Positions 51,755 to 62,006 of a stretch of DNA of 64,000 nt are shown here, piece after piece. The translations under genes were made by a program, and so were the position numbers. Positions within the stretch are counted from its first letter, which is position 1. Every line of letters begins with the position of its first letter. Source of the stretch: Nannochloropsis oceanica (taxonomy: Eukaryota; Sar; Eustigmatophyceae; Eustigmatales; Monodopsidaceae); assembly GCA_004519485.1 (NCBI GenBank), contig CP038116.1, forward strand, positions 372,001 to 436,000, given 5' to 3'. Below the pieces are notes generated by a model. That model saw nothing but the letters and a program-made list of their open reading frames with translations, did not search any database and had not been told where the DNA came from.

Positions 51755-53621
51755 CTAAATGAAGGGCTGGGAGAAGCCAAGGTATCGCTCCTGGATCTTC
51801 CACTGCAGGGCCCCCTCCTTCTCATCATACTCCCGCACAAACAACAGCAGGTAAAACGACGCGCGGACCTCATCTTCCTTCCCCTCCACAATTTTTCCCT
51901 CGCGGTTTCGCACACAGTTGATATGCTGAATCAAGGTTCCAAGCACCAGAACAGGTTGATGATCGTGAATTTTCGCCTGAACAATCTCGGCATTGCTTAT
52001 CTCCAGCACATGGGGGTCAAGTGCCAACCCCTCCGCCTTCCTCAACCTAAACTCCTCCGCCATCTGCTTGTACATCCCCTCCGACAGATAGGGCTTCAAC
52101 GTCTTCAGATCTCCCTTCAGGTAGGCCTTAAAAAACAAAGGCAAAAACGACTCCGTGAGCGTACCCACCCAATCCTCCATGACAAACTCTGGGTCGGCCC
52201 GCCTGATCTCCCGTAACGCTATCCCCAGCTCGGTTTCTGAGGTCAAGTCATCCCACATCGACGACAACTTGTACACCAATGGGTTTTGACTCGTCTCCCA
52301 CATCTCCCTAGCGTCCTCTACCCTGTCGTTAAGCTTTCCCCTCAGCTTTCCTGCCTGTCGACCCAGCTCGGTATCGGCCAGCTTAGTCCCTGCCTTAAGG
52401 ATTTCCTGAATGATCGGTGCGTCCTTCAATTGTTCTGCCAGTCGCTCCCAAGTCTTCTGCTGCTGCTTAACCACCACAAGCGCACCGCGCCCCACTGCCT
52501 TCTTCTCGGCTTCCTCCGCCTCGTCATCCTTCTCTTCATCCACTTTGTCGGCGGCTGCGGCCGCTGCTGCTGCGTCCGTGGAGGAATGCTGGTAGATGTG
52601 CTTCTTCATACCGGTGCTCTTTTCTTGCATGCCAAATAAGTCCGCGAAAGCCTCCTTCAAACCCACTTTAAAGTCTTGGGTCCAGGCTCTAGCTGCCTCC
52701 CTGGGTGGCCGTCCTGCCAGCCAGCGCGTGTAGAAACTATCCCCATCTGCGGAGGCTGCCGTGCTACTGGTGCTTCCGCCGTTGGTGGAAGAGGAGGAAG
52801 AGGAGTCATCTTTGGCTTCCTCTCCAACTCCTCCTCCCTTGCTTTCTTCATTGTGGGCTCCAGAAGTGGAGGTCTTGACTGTTCCCTCTCCACCTGCTTC
52901 ATCTCCTACCTTCTCTTCTCTTCTCCTCTGGGTGCTTGTCGAGGCCGATGACAGTGGTTGTGATTCTACATCTCCCTCTGCTCGCACAGTCTCTGCCGTA
53001 GACTCGACACTTGGTGCCTTACTCTCCTCCGTAGGCCTTGCAGCTGCAGCGGCACCCCTGGCTCCTGCGTCCCCTCCCTCTTCCTCTTTTTCCTTCTCTT
53101 GCCCCTGCTGCGCCGCCGCCATCTTCTCCTTGAGCTGAGACACGACAGCCTGCGAGCTCTTGCTTAGCGTTTCGGTTGTCTCGCTCAAGCGGGTGGAAAA
53201 CGCAGACGAGTACTTCTGCACGCTATCCGTCAGCTTGAACGTCTTGTCCGTCAGGTCCCCAGTCTCCTTCCGGAGCTTCGACAGACTCTCCTTGAACTCC
53301 TTGTTTTGCTCCACCTCCTTATTGAATGACTTTTTAAGTTGATCAAAGAAGCCTCCCGCCAAGGCCCGCCGCGCTCCCGACAAGTTGCTGATGCTGCCGG
53401 GTGCTGGTGGCGTCAAACCCTGCTGCTGCAATAGTAGGGCCACCAGCGCTGGCTGCCGTACCCTGGTGCCTGAGCAGATGCAAAAAAGGATTAAGTTAAC
53501 GTGAAACACATAACACGGTTGCACAAACGCTGCCTCATGTATCCGCATTGCTCGTTTCACATACGTACACACCTGAATGGTAGTGGGCCCCCCGCCACAA
53601 TGCTCCGCCCCGCCGCAGCAT
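51755..53621 (-). CDS. TIM44: Mitochondrial import motor scaffold TIM44
   Basis: Matrix-side peripheral subunit that tethers mtHsp70 to the TIM23 channel. Two exons, 53621-53573 and 53469-51755, 587 residues. Exon 1 encodes a basic amphipathic mitochondrial presequence (MLRRGGALWRGAHYHSG). GGFFDQLKKSFNKEVEQNKE followed by FKESLSKLRKE is the conserved mtHsp70-binding N-terminal helix. A disordered, Ser/Glu/Ala-rich insert of about 170 residues separates it from the membrane-binding C-terminal domain: FVMEDWVGTLTESFLPLFFK, then AYLKGDLKTLKPYLSEGMYK and IVQAKIHDHQPVLVLGTLIQ, ending KIQERYLGFSQPFI. It is longer than yeast Tim44 (about 430) only because of the insert. Divergent from prohibitin 1. 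Confidence 0.92.
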
Positions 53622-54254
53622 TACCCCCTCAGGTGTAGCTTCTTGATCGGATGGTGCCTTGTGCTGCTTGGAGTCACTGGCTCCCTACCGTCGGCGTTCC
53701 CCAGGCTCTATAGTTCCTGTGATGGGACGGAGAGAGGGTCGTGAAAGCTTAATACCGCTTTAAAAGAGTTCTGGGCCAGTCGCAATAATCTCAAGAAGGA
53801 TACTTGTGCCTGTGCGGCGCTGAGAAGAGCGATGATGACGATCGCGACCACACTATGCCCCTACGCTCTATGCTGCTTTACGTGCATCACAATCAGCCAA
53901 CCGTACCGTATCCAGCCGAAGAATCACAATCTCACTTCTATTGCTTCCACTCATTCGTATCTACAGCGACGCCACGACCATCGTCCCTTTCCGCTCCCAA
54001 CATTCTCAGCACTAGATACTGCGCCCTTTGTTAGGGAAGGAATAGGAACGAGTACACCGTCAAGGTACGCATTCTCGTCATGAGCGACCATCACGTATAT
54101 GCCTCTCCAGTTACTTGATCAAGAGCCGTGGGGCTCTGCTGGACGAGTGAAAAAATGCAGTGAGAAAGGAAAAGCACCCGCATCATTATCGTTATCATGA
54201 CTCACTCATCCCTTCCTCCCTGTCACACCACAGGTACAGACGCTAGATAGTAAG
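53622..54254. promoter_or_regulatory. Divergent region TIM44 / prohibitin 1
   Basis: 633 bp between opposed starts of two mitochondrial inner-membrane protein genes. No coding signal. Presumptive shared promoter. Confidence 0.5.
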
Positions 54255-55260
54255 ATGGAGGCACTTCTAGGCCGTGTCGCAAGACTAGGCGCTGGTGTGG
54301 CAGGGGCAGCTTTTGTGGGCAACAACTTTTTGTTCAACGGTAGGTCGTTTGTGACTCCCACCCCAGAGAGGACGAGGACAGGGCCTGCACGCACATCACA
54401 TTTACTTGCGGAGGCATGCATACCAACTTTTCGGCAAAACGCCCTTTGACATCAAGATCCCTTTCAGCACTCACCCTTTCTGCTCTCCCTCCATCCTCTT
54501 TCCCAAAATCTCAGTGGAAGGCGGGTACCGCGCAGTGGTCTTCGATCGGTTCAACGGGGTGCTCCCGAAGCCATTGGAGGAAGGCACGAGCATCGTTATT
54601 CCTGTTCTCCAGAGCGCCTACCTGTTCGACGTCCGTGCCAAACCGCGTGTCATTAACTCCGTCACGGGAACCAAGGACCTGCAACACGTCAACATCTCCC
54701 TCCGTGTCCTCTCCAGGCCCGTCGAGCAGAAGCTCCCCGAGATTTTCTCCAAGATCGGTATTGACATCGACGAGCGAGTCCTGCCCGGTGTGGGGAATGA
54801 GGTACTGAAAGCTGTCGTTGCCCAGTACAATGCCGAAGAGCTGTTGAGCAAGCGTGAGCAGATCTCTCACCAGATCCGCATGAACCTTATCAAGCGCGCC
54901 AGCGAATTTCACCTTATTTTGGACGACGTCTCCATCACCCACTTGACCTTTTCCAAGGAGTTCACCAAGGCCATCGAGCAAAAGCAGGTGGCGGAGCAGG
55001 ATGCCGAGCGACAGATGTACTTGGTGCAGCGGGCGGACCAGGAGCGAAAGGCGGTGGTTATCCGCGCCGAGGGTGAGGCTGAGGCCGCCGGCAAGATCTC
55101 CAAGGCAGTGGCAGACTACGGGAGCGCCTTGATTGAGATCCGACGAATTGATGCTGCGCGTGACATTGCCGATATTCTGAGTAAGAGTCGCAATATCACT
55201 TATCTTCCTGGTGGACAGAACTCGGGTCTGCTTTTGGGCTTGACGGCGGGGCAGGCGTAA
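54255..55260 (+). CDS. PHB1: Prohibitin 1
   Basis: Forms ring complexes with prohibitin 2 in the mitochondrial inner membrane, protecting membrane proteins and regulating proteases. Two exons, 54255-54339 and 54515-55260, 276 residues (animal PHB1 272). Exon 1 gives the N-terminal membrane anchor (LGAGVAGAAFVGNNFLFN). The SPFH domain follows: EGGYRAVVFDRFNGVLPKPL, GTSIVIPVLQSAYLFDVRAK, LQHVNISLRVLSRPVEQKLP and DIDERVLPGVGNEVLKAVVA. SEFHLILDDVSITHLTFSKE with FTKAIEQKQVAEQDAERQMY is the PHB1-typical coiled-coil entry. The end ILSKSRNITYLPGGQNSGLL is also diagnostic. Confidence 0.97.
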
Positions 55261-55541
55261 AGGATAAGTAAACGGAGGGAGGGGGAAATAGAGCGGGAGG
55301 GAGATGAGTTGAGGAAAGACCCGTAGAAGTGTACTCAACGGGCCCCTTTATTTGGGAGGAAATGGGTCAAAACCAGAAAGAAAGAGGATGAGAGAAGAGA
55401 AGATACAACTAAAACAACAACGACATCCGAAAGAAAGAAACGAACGACAGAACAATTTTCTCTTTCCCGTCGTTGTGATTCATCTCATGACCATTTACTA
55501 CTTTTAAATACAATTCATTGCTCCGTTTCCCCCTCACCGTC

Positions 55542-57818
55542 CTACTTCAACTCCTCCACCGTGGCATAGACCGCTGCCCGCATCACTGCCTCAGGTGCCC
55601 GCCTCTTAGTCCACAACTGGAACTGCTCCACCCCCTGCGCAATCAACATTTCGGCTCCCTGGACGAATGGGCATCCCGCCTCGCGAGCCTGTGCCAGTAG
55701 CGCCGTTTCCGCTGGGCGGTATGCCACGTCCATAACCACTGGTTGTGCTCGCAGCAGAGAGGGGGGTAGGAGGAAGCCGGCGGTAGAAGGAATGGTGGAG
55801 ACAACTACATCTATACCTCCTTGCTGGCCACCCGTCGCTTCCAGGATAGATTCAGGCGTCAGGGCATGCACTACCGTCCCTCCAAAGCGCGCGGCGACAT
55901 CCTGAGCCTTGCTCGGGGTGCGATTGAAGACAAGCAGGCGTAGCCCCAGGGAGGTCATGCCATACGCTGCCGCAAGCGCCGTCCCTCCTCCCCCCACGAC
56001 AAGGGCCACTCGAGGCCGCCCCTCCGCGTCCGTTACCCCTCGACCCGTCTCTCGAAGACGTTGAACAATGGGCTTCACGATCCCCTTCCAATCTGTATTG
56101 TGCCCCACCCAGCGGAGTTGCCCCGTGCCTGCCTCTCGCTCGACAACCACTGTGTTGACTGCACCGATGGCGTCCACGGAGGGCGATACACGATGAAGCA
56201 AGGGAATCACAGCTTGCTTATGAGGGATAGTGACAGAACAACCCCCGAAGGACTGCGCATTTTGATCTGAGTATTTGGCTTTGAGATCAAGGACGTCTTC
56301 CGTCTCGAAGAGGGAATAGGTGTGGGGTAACAGACAGTGTTGAAAGGCCGCGTTATGCATGGCAGGCGACGGCGACTTCGAAATAGGATGCCCCAACAAA
56401 CAGAACGATGCCGAGGGGACCATGCCAAGATCCCTCCTAAAATTCATGATCTCTCCCGCAGTCAACTGACCGGGAGCGGCGACATAAGGCAGAAGCTTGT
56501 TTGTAACGGGTGTATATCTACTGTTCAAAACCCGACTCAATTTCCCCACCTCCCCCAAGCACAACGCCACCACAGGCACCGACGCTGGCAGCCCCGCCGC
56601 AGCCGCTAGTTCATGCACATGATACGCATCGCGCATCGAATTCGCAGTCAAAACAACCTTAACAGCATCCACCCTCCCATCATGGAAGCACTCTTGAAAA
56701 ATCCGTAGTGCCTCCTGATCAGTTGTCGAACGACCCACAACGTGATACGAACCCAAAAGACGGGTAGTACCCCTATAGCTACGCCACGCTGCATCCAGCA
56801 AGTGACTTCGTATCTTCCGGTCCCAGCACGCCTCCACATCCAAGACTTCAACACCTGCTCGTAAACCCAGGCCGAGGAGCTTGAAAATGGCTTCGGCGTC
56901 GTTAGGGAAGGCGCCGCATTGGTCTTTGGAGCGTACGGTGTAGATGATTGGGAGCTGTGTAGCAGACTTCAAAATGGCAACCTGGCGAAGGATGCTCCAG
57001 GGGGTACGGTCTTGTAGGAGGTCCACGCGAAGCTCCAACGCGTCCACCCCCCGTTCAAGGCCCGGGAGGAGGGGGAGGCATTCCCGCATGTCGGGAAAGG
57101 TGAGGGAGAGGAAGAAGGTGTTAGCCCCCAGGTCGAGGTTAAGGTTTGCATCGATTGTACCGTCTCCGAAACCATCCGATAGGCGGGTGATGTGTCGGAT
57201 GGACTGGACTATTTGGGCGAGCGGGACGTCAGGCTCCGAGCCGACGGCTACGTCAAAACGACTCACGGCCTGCCGGCTCTTATGCTTCTCGTCGTTGTCA
57301 GCGAAATCTTCCATCTCCACCAGCTGGATGACGAGTGGCTGCGCCTCCAGGAACTCAGCGCCCTTCGCATCAGCTATCGTAGAGTCGTCCACGTCAACGA
57401 TAGCAGGAATGGAGGGCGAAGAAAGGAGGGCGGCAGTACTCGTAGCCTTGACCACTGGCCAGCCCACCGCCTTGCTCACGGCCTCCGCGACCGCTATCCG
57501 CTGATTGGTCGCACCCACGAGGTAAATGGCCATGTTGCCGCCACTAACCGTGCGACATATCGTGCTAGCGATGCTACTCGCCAGCATGCTGAGACCGGAG
57601 GCTGGGCGAGTTGAGGTGGAGGAAGAAGGGAGCTTACAGGAGTGTTGATTTAATGCTAAGGACGCTGACGTTCTTGCGGCAGATGCCGAGGAGCTGGATG
57701 AAGAGGAGGGGGGGGATGGCGGGCACCTCAGTACTGGAAAGGAGTCGACTGTGGCGGTCAGGCCGGACAAGAAGAAGAGGGCTGCTGCTGCGACGTACCG
57801 CCACCGAGGAGAGGACAT
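55542..57818 (-). CDS. Plastid 3-dehydroquinate dehydratase / shikimate dehydrogenase with N-terminal shikimate-kinase-like domain
   Basis: Steps three and four of the shikimate pathway. From ATG 57818, 758 residues, one exon. Presequence: WRYVAAAALFFLSGLTATVDS then FPVLRC (ASAF type). Residues about 95-215 resemble a degenerate shikimate kinase fold (NMAIYLVGATNQRIAVAEAV, PLVIQLVEMEDF) but the Walker A GxxGxGKS is missing. DHQ dehydratase type I, about 235-465: VDALELRVDLLQD, IIYTVRSKDQCGAF, LLGSYHVVGRST with catalytic His about 359, and DAVKVVLTANSM with Schiff-base Lys about 387. Shikimate dehydrogenase, about 472-758: LLGHPISKSPSPAMHNAAF, CSVTIPHKQAVIP with catalytic Lys, GAVNTVV, GHNTDWKGIV and VVGGGGTALAAAYGM. 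The order matches the C-terminal half of the fungal AROM protein. Confidence 0.9.
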   Translation of the reverse strand: MSSPRWRYVAAAALFFLSGLTATVDSFPVLRCPPSPPSSSSSSSASAARTSASLALNQHSCKLPSSSTSTRPASGLSMLASSIASTICRTVSGGNMAIYLVGATNQRIAVAEAVSKAVGWPVVKATSTAALLSSPSIPAIVDVDDSTIADAKGAEFLEAQPLVIQLVEMEDFADNDEKHKSRQAVSRFDVAVGSEPDVPLAQIVQSIRHITRLSDGFGDGTIDANLNLDLGANTFFLSLTFPDMRECLPLLPGLERGVDALELRVDLLQDRTPWSILRQVAILKSATQLPIIYTVRSKDQCGAFPNDAEAIFKLLGLGLRAGVEVLDVEACWDRKIRSHLLDAAWRSYRGTTRLLGSYHVVGRSTTDQEALRIFQECFHDGRVDAVKVVLTANSMRDAYHVHELAAAAGLPASVPVVALCLGEVGKLSRVLNSRYTPVTNKLLPYVAAPGQLTAGEIMNFRRDLGMVPSASFCLLGHPISKSPSPAMHNAAFQHCLLPHTYSLFETEDVLDLKAKYSDQNAQSFGGCSVTIPHKQAVIPLLHRVSPSVDAIGAVNTVVVEREAGTGQLRWVGHNTDWKGIVKPIVQRLRETGRGVTDAEGRPRVALVVGGGGTALAAAYGMTSLGLRLLVFNRTPSKAQDVAARFGGTVVHALTPESILEATGGQQGGIDVVVSTIPSTAGFLLPPSLLRAQPVVMDVAYRPAETALLAQAREAGCPFVQGAEMLIAQGVEQFQLWTKRRAPEAVMRAAVYATVEELK

Positions 57819-58838
57819 GATGCACTCCAGCGGCGTGATCAAGCCTGTGAGGAGGGGCCGGAACAAGAGAGAAGAAATAAGTTAAACTTGGTCTCACATT
57901 TGCATATCAAGCTCGCGGTACGAAGATTTATGTGTTTGGTACTTCTACGTGCTTGCTCTGCAGTACCAAAGGAGGGCTATGCTCGCCCGCGCAGTGTAAT
58001 TCGGCCGGCTCCGGCTACTTCTTCCTTTTCACCACAAGCCCTCATTTACACTGCTCCTTCCTAGTAGTGCCTTGAACCGATAAGGACGATAAGGCGTGTC
58101 GAATGCCTGAAGAGGGATGCGCTACGTTTTCACAACTCATCCATTGTAGGTGAGCGGGGAGGTTGGTGGCACGAGTTGCTGTCCGTGTGTCACAGCTCCC
58201 TCCCCTCTGTGTGTAGCTTCCTTTCTGCTCCACCACGGTTCCTCCCCCTTCTGGATTCCCACTCCAGGCGATACTCTCATCAGACATGAAAAAGAAGCTA
58301 AGACACCACCGAGAGGAAGGCTACCTGCGGGTCAAAAGGAACCACTCCTCTGCCTTACTGCTCACCACCCCAACACCGGTAAGCAAAGGCAAGATGGAGA
58401 GGAGAGGGCAATATCGAGATGGAAACAAATTCGAGATAGGCGGCCTTGACTGAAGCACACATTTCATACCCGTGGAAAAGCTCTTCCACACGAGCTTTGG
58501 TTTGGCTAAGGACGGCAGGTGATGCAGACGCTTCCAAAGTTGCCATAGGGTAAGGGATGGATGTATTCGGAACTGGCATTTAAAAATAAAATAAAATGCA
58601 CGCCTTCAATGACAGGCAACTGTGAATTTGCCTTTTCAGTTTTCAGGGTGCGACCTCGGTGTCGCTTACACATGCAAGTATTTCCAACTTTCTTTGTTTC
58701 TTTTTGTCAATTAGTGTACAATCAGCTAACAAAAACTCTTGCACTGTCTGGTGAGGAACAAAAACACTCTTTCTTGGTCCTTCATCTCTTTCTCTCTGTC
58801 TCTTGAATGATTTGTACATTACACTTTCCCCCAGGACT
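57819..58838. other. Intergenic region with one weak small ORF
   Basis: About 1.0 kb between two - strand genes. Apart from the - strand frame at 58355-58579 (listed separately) nothing with family signal was found. Confidence 0.55.
58355..58579 (-). CDS. Unassigned small ORF or exon
   Basis: A 74-residue - strand frame; after an inner Met it reads MATLEASASPAVLSQTKARV then EELFHGYEMCASVKAAYLEF, a plausible helical, protein-like composition, and then degenerates. It could be the first exon of a small helical protein or chance. No family recognised. Confidence 0.2.
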   Translation of the reverse strand: MPVPNTSIPYPMATLEASASPAVLSQTKARVEELFHGYEMCASVKAAYLEFVSISILPSPLHLAFAYRCWGGEQ

Positions 58839-61800
58839 TCAGAACTTGATGCGCACCCGCGTCACGCCCGTCTCCCATCCCAAGCCCATTGTCTCCGTCC
58901 GCAACAGAGATTCATACGGCCCCATCAAAAGCTGACCCACAGAGGTGGTGGTGGTGATCGTGGCGCCCGGTGCCGTCTTACCCGCTTCGAAAGCCTCCCA
59001 GGCCTGTCTGTCACTGGGTAACCCATCCCTTTGCATGGCATACAGCAGCTGCAGCGCCAGGTCCGGCCGACCGGAGATGCCACATATGTAAAGCAATGCC
59101 ATATAAGCCAACGAAAGGTTTCCGCCGACCGTAATCACCCCATCAATCTCCCTATCTTCCTCCGTCTCATGTTCCCCTTCAATCTCCTCGCCCTTGTCCC
59201 CCTCCCTCTCCTCCTGGGGATTCACCTGATCCAGCATCTTCAATAGTACCCTTAGCTCCCTCTTGAAGAACCCCAAGGCACTCACCGCGTCGGTCCCGAA
59301 AGATCTCAGCAAGGCGTGGCACAAAATACCATTCGCCATCACCCCCTGGGTTTCCGCCTCCCGATACAAAGCGACACATAATGAAGTCCCCTGTGCTCCC
59401 AGCTCGGCCTTACTTATCCCTGCCATTAAGATGGTGAAGGTCCGGGCATTGGGTCGCGCAGAGAAGGGAGAGGACGAAGACGAGAATGAGGATTCTCCCT
59501 TCTTCCCTCCTCCTTTGTTGTTGTTCTTGTGGTTGTTCTTGATGTTGTTGCCGCTGTTGTCTATCTCCTGCTCGTACATGCATCGAAGCACCGCCAAGGC
59601 TGTCTCCAACAGGGTGCGGCCTTTAAAGGAGTCCAGTAGAGAGAGCAACTCCCTAGTTTCTGGAGAGAGAGCCGGCGCGGTAGGATAGTAAGCACACTCG
59701 TCTACTACTAAAGACGCCTGCCGCCGCCGCCACTGCTGCTGCTGCCGCGGCAAATCTTGCCTTCCTCCACCAACAGATTTCCCCGTGGACGTCTCTTCAA
59801 CATCCTCTTCCTCCTCCATCCCCTCCTCCTCCTCATCCTGCAGCGGCTGCTGTTCTTCAAAAAGGAGATCCGCGGCAGGGAGGGTGGCATTGGCATCTTT
59901 CATCAATGCGCAAAACAAGGAATTGAACGAAATCGTGTTCGGTCTTCTCCCCATACGAAGAATCGCACGGAAGGCAGCCAGAGCCCCTGCGACATCGTTG
60001 TGGACCTGCCCAAGCTCATAGATGAGAAGATTGAGGAAAGGGAGGCTGAGGCGAGGGCACTTCTTGCGGGCTTGACCCCAGATACGATAGACGTCAGTGG
60101 CGCTTTTCTGGAGTCGGAGGAGGGAGGAGTAGGTGTAGATGGTGGGTGGATGGCGGGCCTTGCGCATCATTTCATGGACAACTGCAGCGGTGGAGACGCG
60201 GCCATTTTGAATAAGCCCATTTAATAGGATGTCGTAAGTTGTACTGTCCACCATAGGTGGTTCACTCTCCTTCCCTACTCTCCCTCCCTCCCTCCCCCCC
60301 CTGGTACCACGACCCTGGTTAGTGCCGTTTTGCCTGTCGCCACCACCACCAGCAGCGGCATTCCCATTCCCCGCGATACCATAAAAATATTCGAGTGCCT
60401 CGTCTACCCTCCCCGTCTTCAGCAAGGCATCTAGCAATATGTTATGCGTCACTGCTCGGGGAGTAATTCCTAGCCCCCTCCTCTTCACCTCTTCCACCAT
60501 CGCCTGCGCCTCGTCAAACCCCCTTATCCGTGCCAAATGCCCCGCCATGATATTCATCGTCCTCAAATCCATCACCTCTTTACCCCTTCCGTCTCTCCGT
60601 CCTTTTCTCCGCCCCTCCTCCTGTTGCGTTTTCATTTTCTCAAACATCTGCAAACCCAGTCCGGGCCTCACAGCCAGGAGATGCTGCAATTGGATGTTCC
60701 GCGTCGTTACGTCCCCCTCCACACCCTGCTTCTTCATCTGTCGTTCCATCTCCTCAAACAAGCGGTGCTGCCCCCCTCGTGCCGCGGCACCCAAGAGTGT
60801 GTTCCAGCTCACCTCATTAGGCCTCACCCCCCACTTAACTTCCGCTGTCTCTAAATAATACGCCGCCACATCCATATGCTTATTATGGTCACACAGACCC
60901 GCCAATAGAATGTTCAACAAGACCACCTTACTGAACCCTTGGTAGGGCAACGAGGCCTTAAAGACTCGCATTAGTAAATCCAGTTCTCTCCTCCTCCGAC
61001 ACGCACTCATCAGCGTTGAGAAGGTATCCCACTGTGGCACCCACGGGGCTTCCCCCGGCTGCAGCTCCTCGGCGCGTTGTAAAACGACACGCATAACATC
61101 CCAAGCGATCTCTAACTCTTGACAGGCCGCTGCGGCTCGTACTAGCGCTTCGAGCACCTCGGTACTCCCTCCTTCTTTCAACCTCTTTATATCAATTCCA
61201 CCCTTATTGGTAGATCTCTGGTTAATGCTTGTTCTGGTGGTAGCACGAAATTCGTCTCGTCGTCGACGTCGACGCAGACTCTCTAATAACTCTAGCACCT
61301 GTTGCTCGTCTCTATCAAGCTGAGTCATGGTCCGCCTTGGTGGTGGTGGTGTGGATGGACGCCGCGATGCTGGGGCTGCCTTTGTCCGGGATGGTAGTGG
61401 TGGTGACGAGGGGGTGCGGGTGGCTGATTTTAGTGACACTGATGAAGATGATGTGGGTGTAAGCGCCACGCGCTTACATTCCCGGGATTCAGCCGTACTA
61501 TCGGTGCTAGCAGCGAGGGAGGATGATGATGGTGAGGACATTCGAGAGGAGGAGGATGAGGGTGAGGAGGAGAAGGAAGCTTTTAGCGACAGAGATGTTG
61601 TTTCATCGTCCGCCGGCTCTGTCTTTCTGTCCGCAAGGATACTGTTGGCGCTGCTGGCGCTGCTGGCGCTGCTGGTGCTGCTGCTGGTGCTACTGCTGGT
61701 GCTGCTGCTTGTGGTGCTTGCTGTTGTGCTCAACAAGGGACCTACTGCGCCACTTCTTCTTCTCGATCTTCTCCTCCTACCCACTTCCTCCTCCCAAAAT

Positions 61801-62006
61801 GGACTCCGGGGCAAAGTCCACATGTCTTGTCTTCTTGTATGCCCATGTTCTTGCCATGATGAGGAAGGCGCCGGCGCGTGCCACTGAGGACAGTGGTGAC
61901 AGGGGGGCAACGGGGGGCAAAATCCCGTGGTTTTCCGCAACACCAGCAGCACCACGGTTAGCGCTTCCAGCGAGCTGCCGCTGCCACATCTTCGTCGTCT
62001 CTTCAT
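58839..62006 (-). CDS. Pentatricopeptide repeat protein, probably plastid
   Basis: RNA-binding helical-repeat protein; 1,055 residues, one exon. The N-terminus (LEALTVVLLVLRKTTGFCPP) pairs a hydrophobic core with TTG-F, a plastid-type site, and is followed by about 200 Ser/Thr/Arg-rich residues, including a Ser/Thr triplet-coded run (61640-61735). PPR units include ALVRAAAACQELEIAWDVMR, TFSTLMSACRRRRELDLLMR, TMNIMAGHLARIRGFDEAQA, THNILLDALLKTGRVDEALE, TTYDILLNGLIQNGRVSTAA and TISFNSLFCALMKDANA, spanning about residues 270-1000 with acidic and Gln/Arg-rich inserts between them. No SMR, DYW or RRM domain is seen. Target RNA unknown. Divergent from the YebC-type gene. Confidence 0.85.
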   Translation of the reverse strand: MKRRRRCGSGSSLEALTVVLLVLRKTTGFCPPLPPCHHCPQWHAPAPSSSWQEHGHTRRQDMWTLPRSPFWEEEVGRRRRSRRRSGAVGPLLSTTASTTSSSTSSSTSSSTSSASSASSANSILADRKTEPADDETTSLSLKASFSSSPSSSSSRMSSPSSSSLAASTDSTAESRECKRVALTPTSSSSVSLKSATRTPSSPPLPSRTKAAPASRRPSTPPPPRRTMTQLDRDEQQVLELLESLRRRRRRDEFRATTRTSINQRSTNKGGIDIKRLKEGGSTEVLEALVRAAAACQELEIAWDVMRVVLQRAEELQPGEAPWVPQWDTFSTLMSACRRRRELDLLMRVFKASLPYQGFSKVVLLNILLAGLCDHNKHMDVAAYYLETAEVKWGVRPNEVSWNTLLGAAARGGQHRLFEEMERQMKKQGVEGDVTTRNIQLQHLLAVRPGLGLQMFEKMKTQQEEGRRKGRRDGRGKEVMDLRTMNIMAGHLARIRGFDEAQAMVEEVKRRGLGITPRAVTHNILLDALLKTGRVDEALEYFYGIAGNGNAAAGGGGDRQNGTNQGRGTRGGREGGRVGKESEPPMVDSTTYDILLNGLIQNGRVSTAAVVHEMMRKARHPPTIYTYSSLLRLQKSATDVYRIWGQARKKCPRLSLPFLNLLIYELGQVHNDVAGALAAFRAILRMGRRPNTISFNSLFCALMKDANATLPAADLLFEEQQPLQDEEEEGMEEEEDVEETSTGKSVGGGRQDLPRQQQQWRRRQASLVVDECAYYPTAPALSPETRELLSLLDSFKGRTLLETALAVLRCMYEQEIDNSGNNIKNNHKNNNKGGGKKGESSFSSSSSPFSARPNARTFTILMAGISKAELGAQGTSLCVALYREAETQGVMANGILCHALLRSFGTDAVSALGFFKRELRVLLKMLDQVNPQEEREGDKGEEIEGEHETEEDREIDGVITVGGNLSLAYMALLYICGISGRPDLALQLLYAMQRDGLPSDRQAWEAFEAGKTAPGATITTTTSVGQLLMGPYESLLRTETMGLGWETGVTRVRIKF
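61640..61740. repeat. GCTGCTGGT/GCTGGCGCT triplet-type repeat in coding sequence
   Basis: On the - strand it encodes alternating Ser/Thr/Ala in the transit-like region of the PPR protein. Confidence 0.8.
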
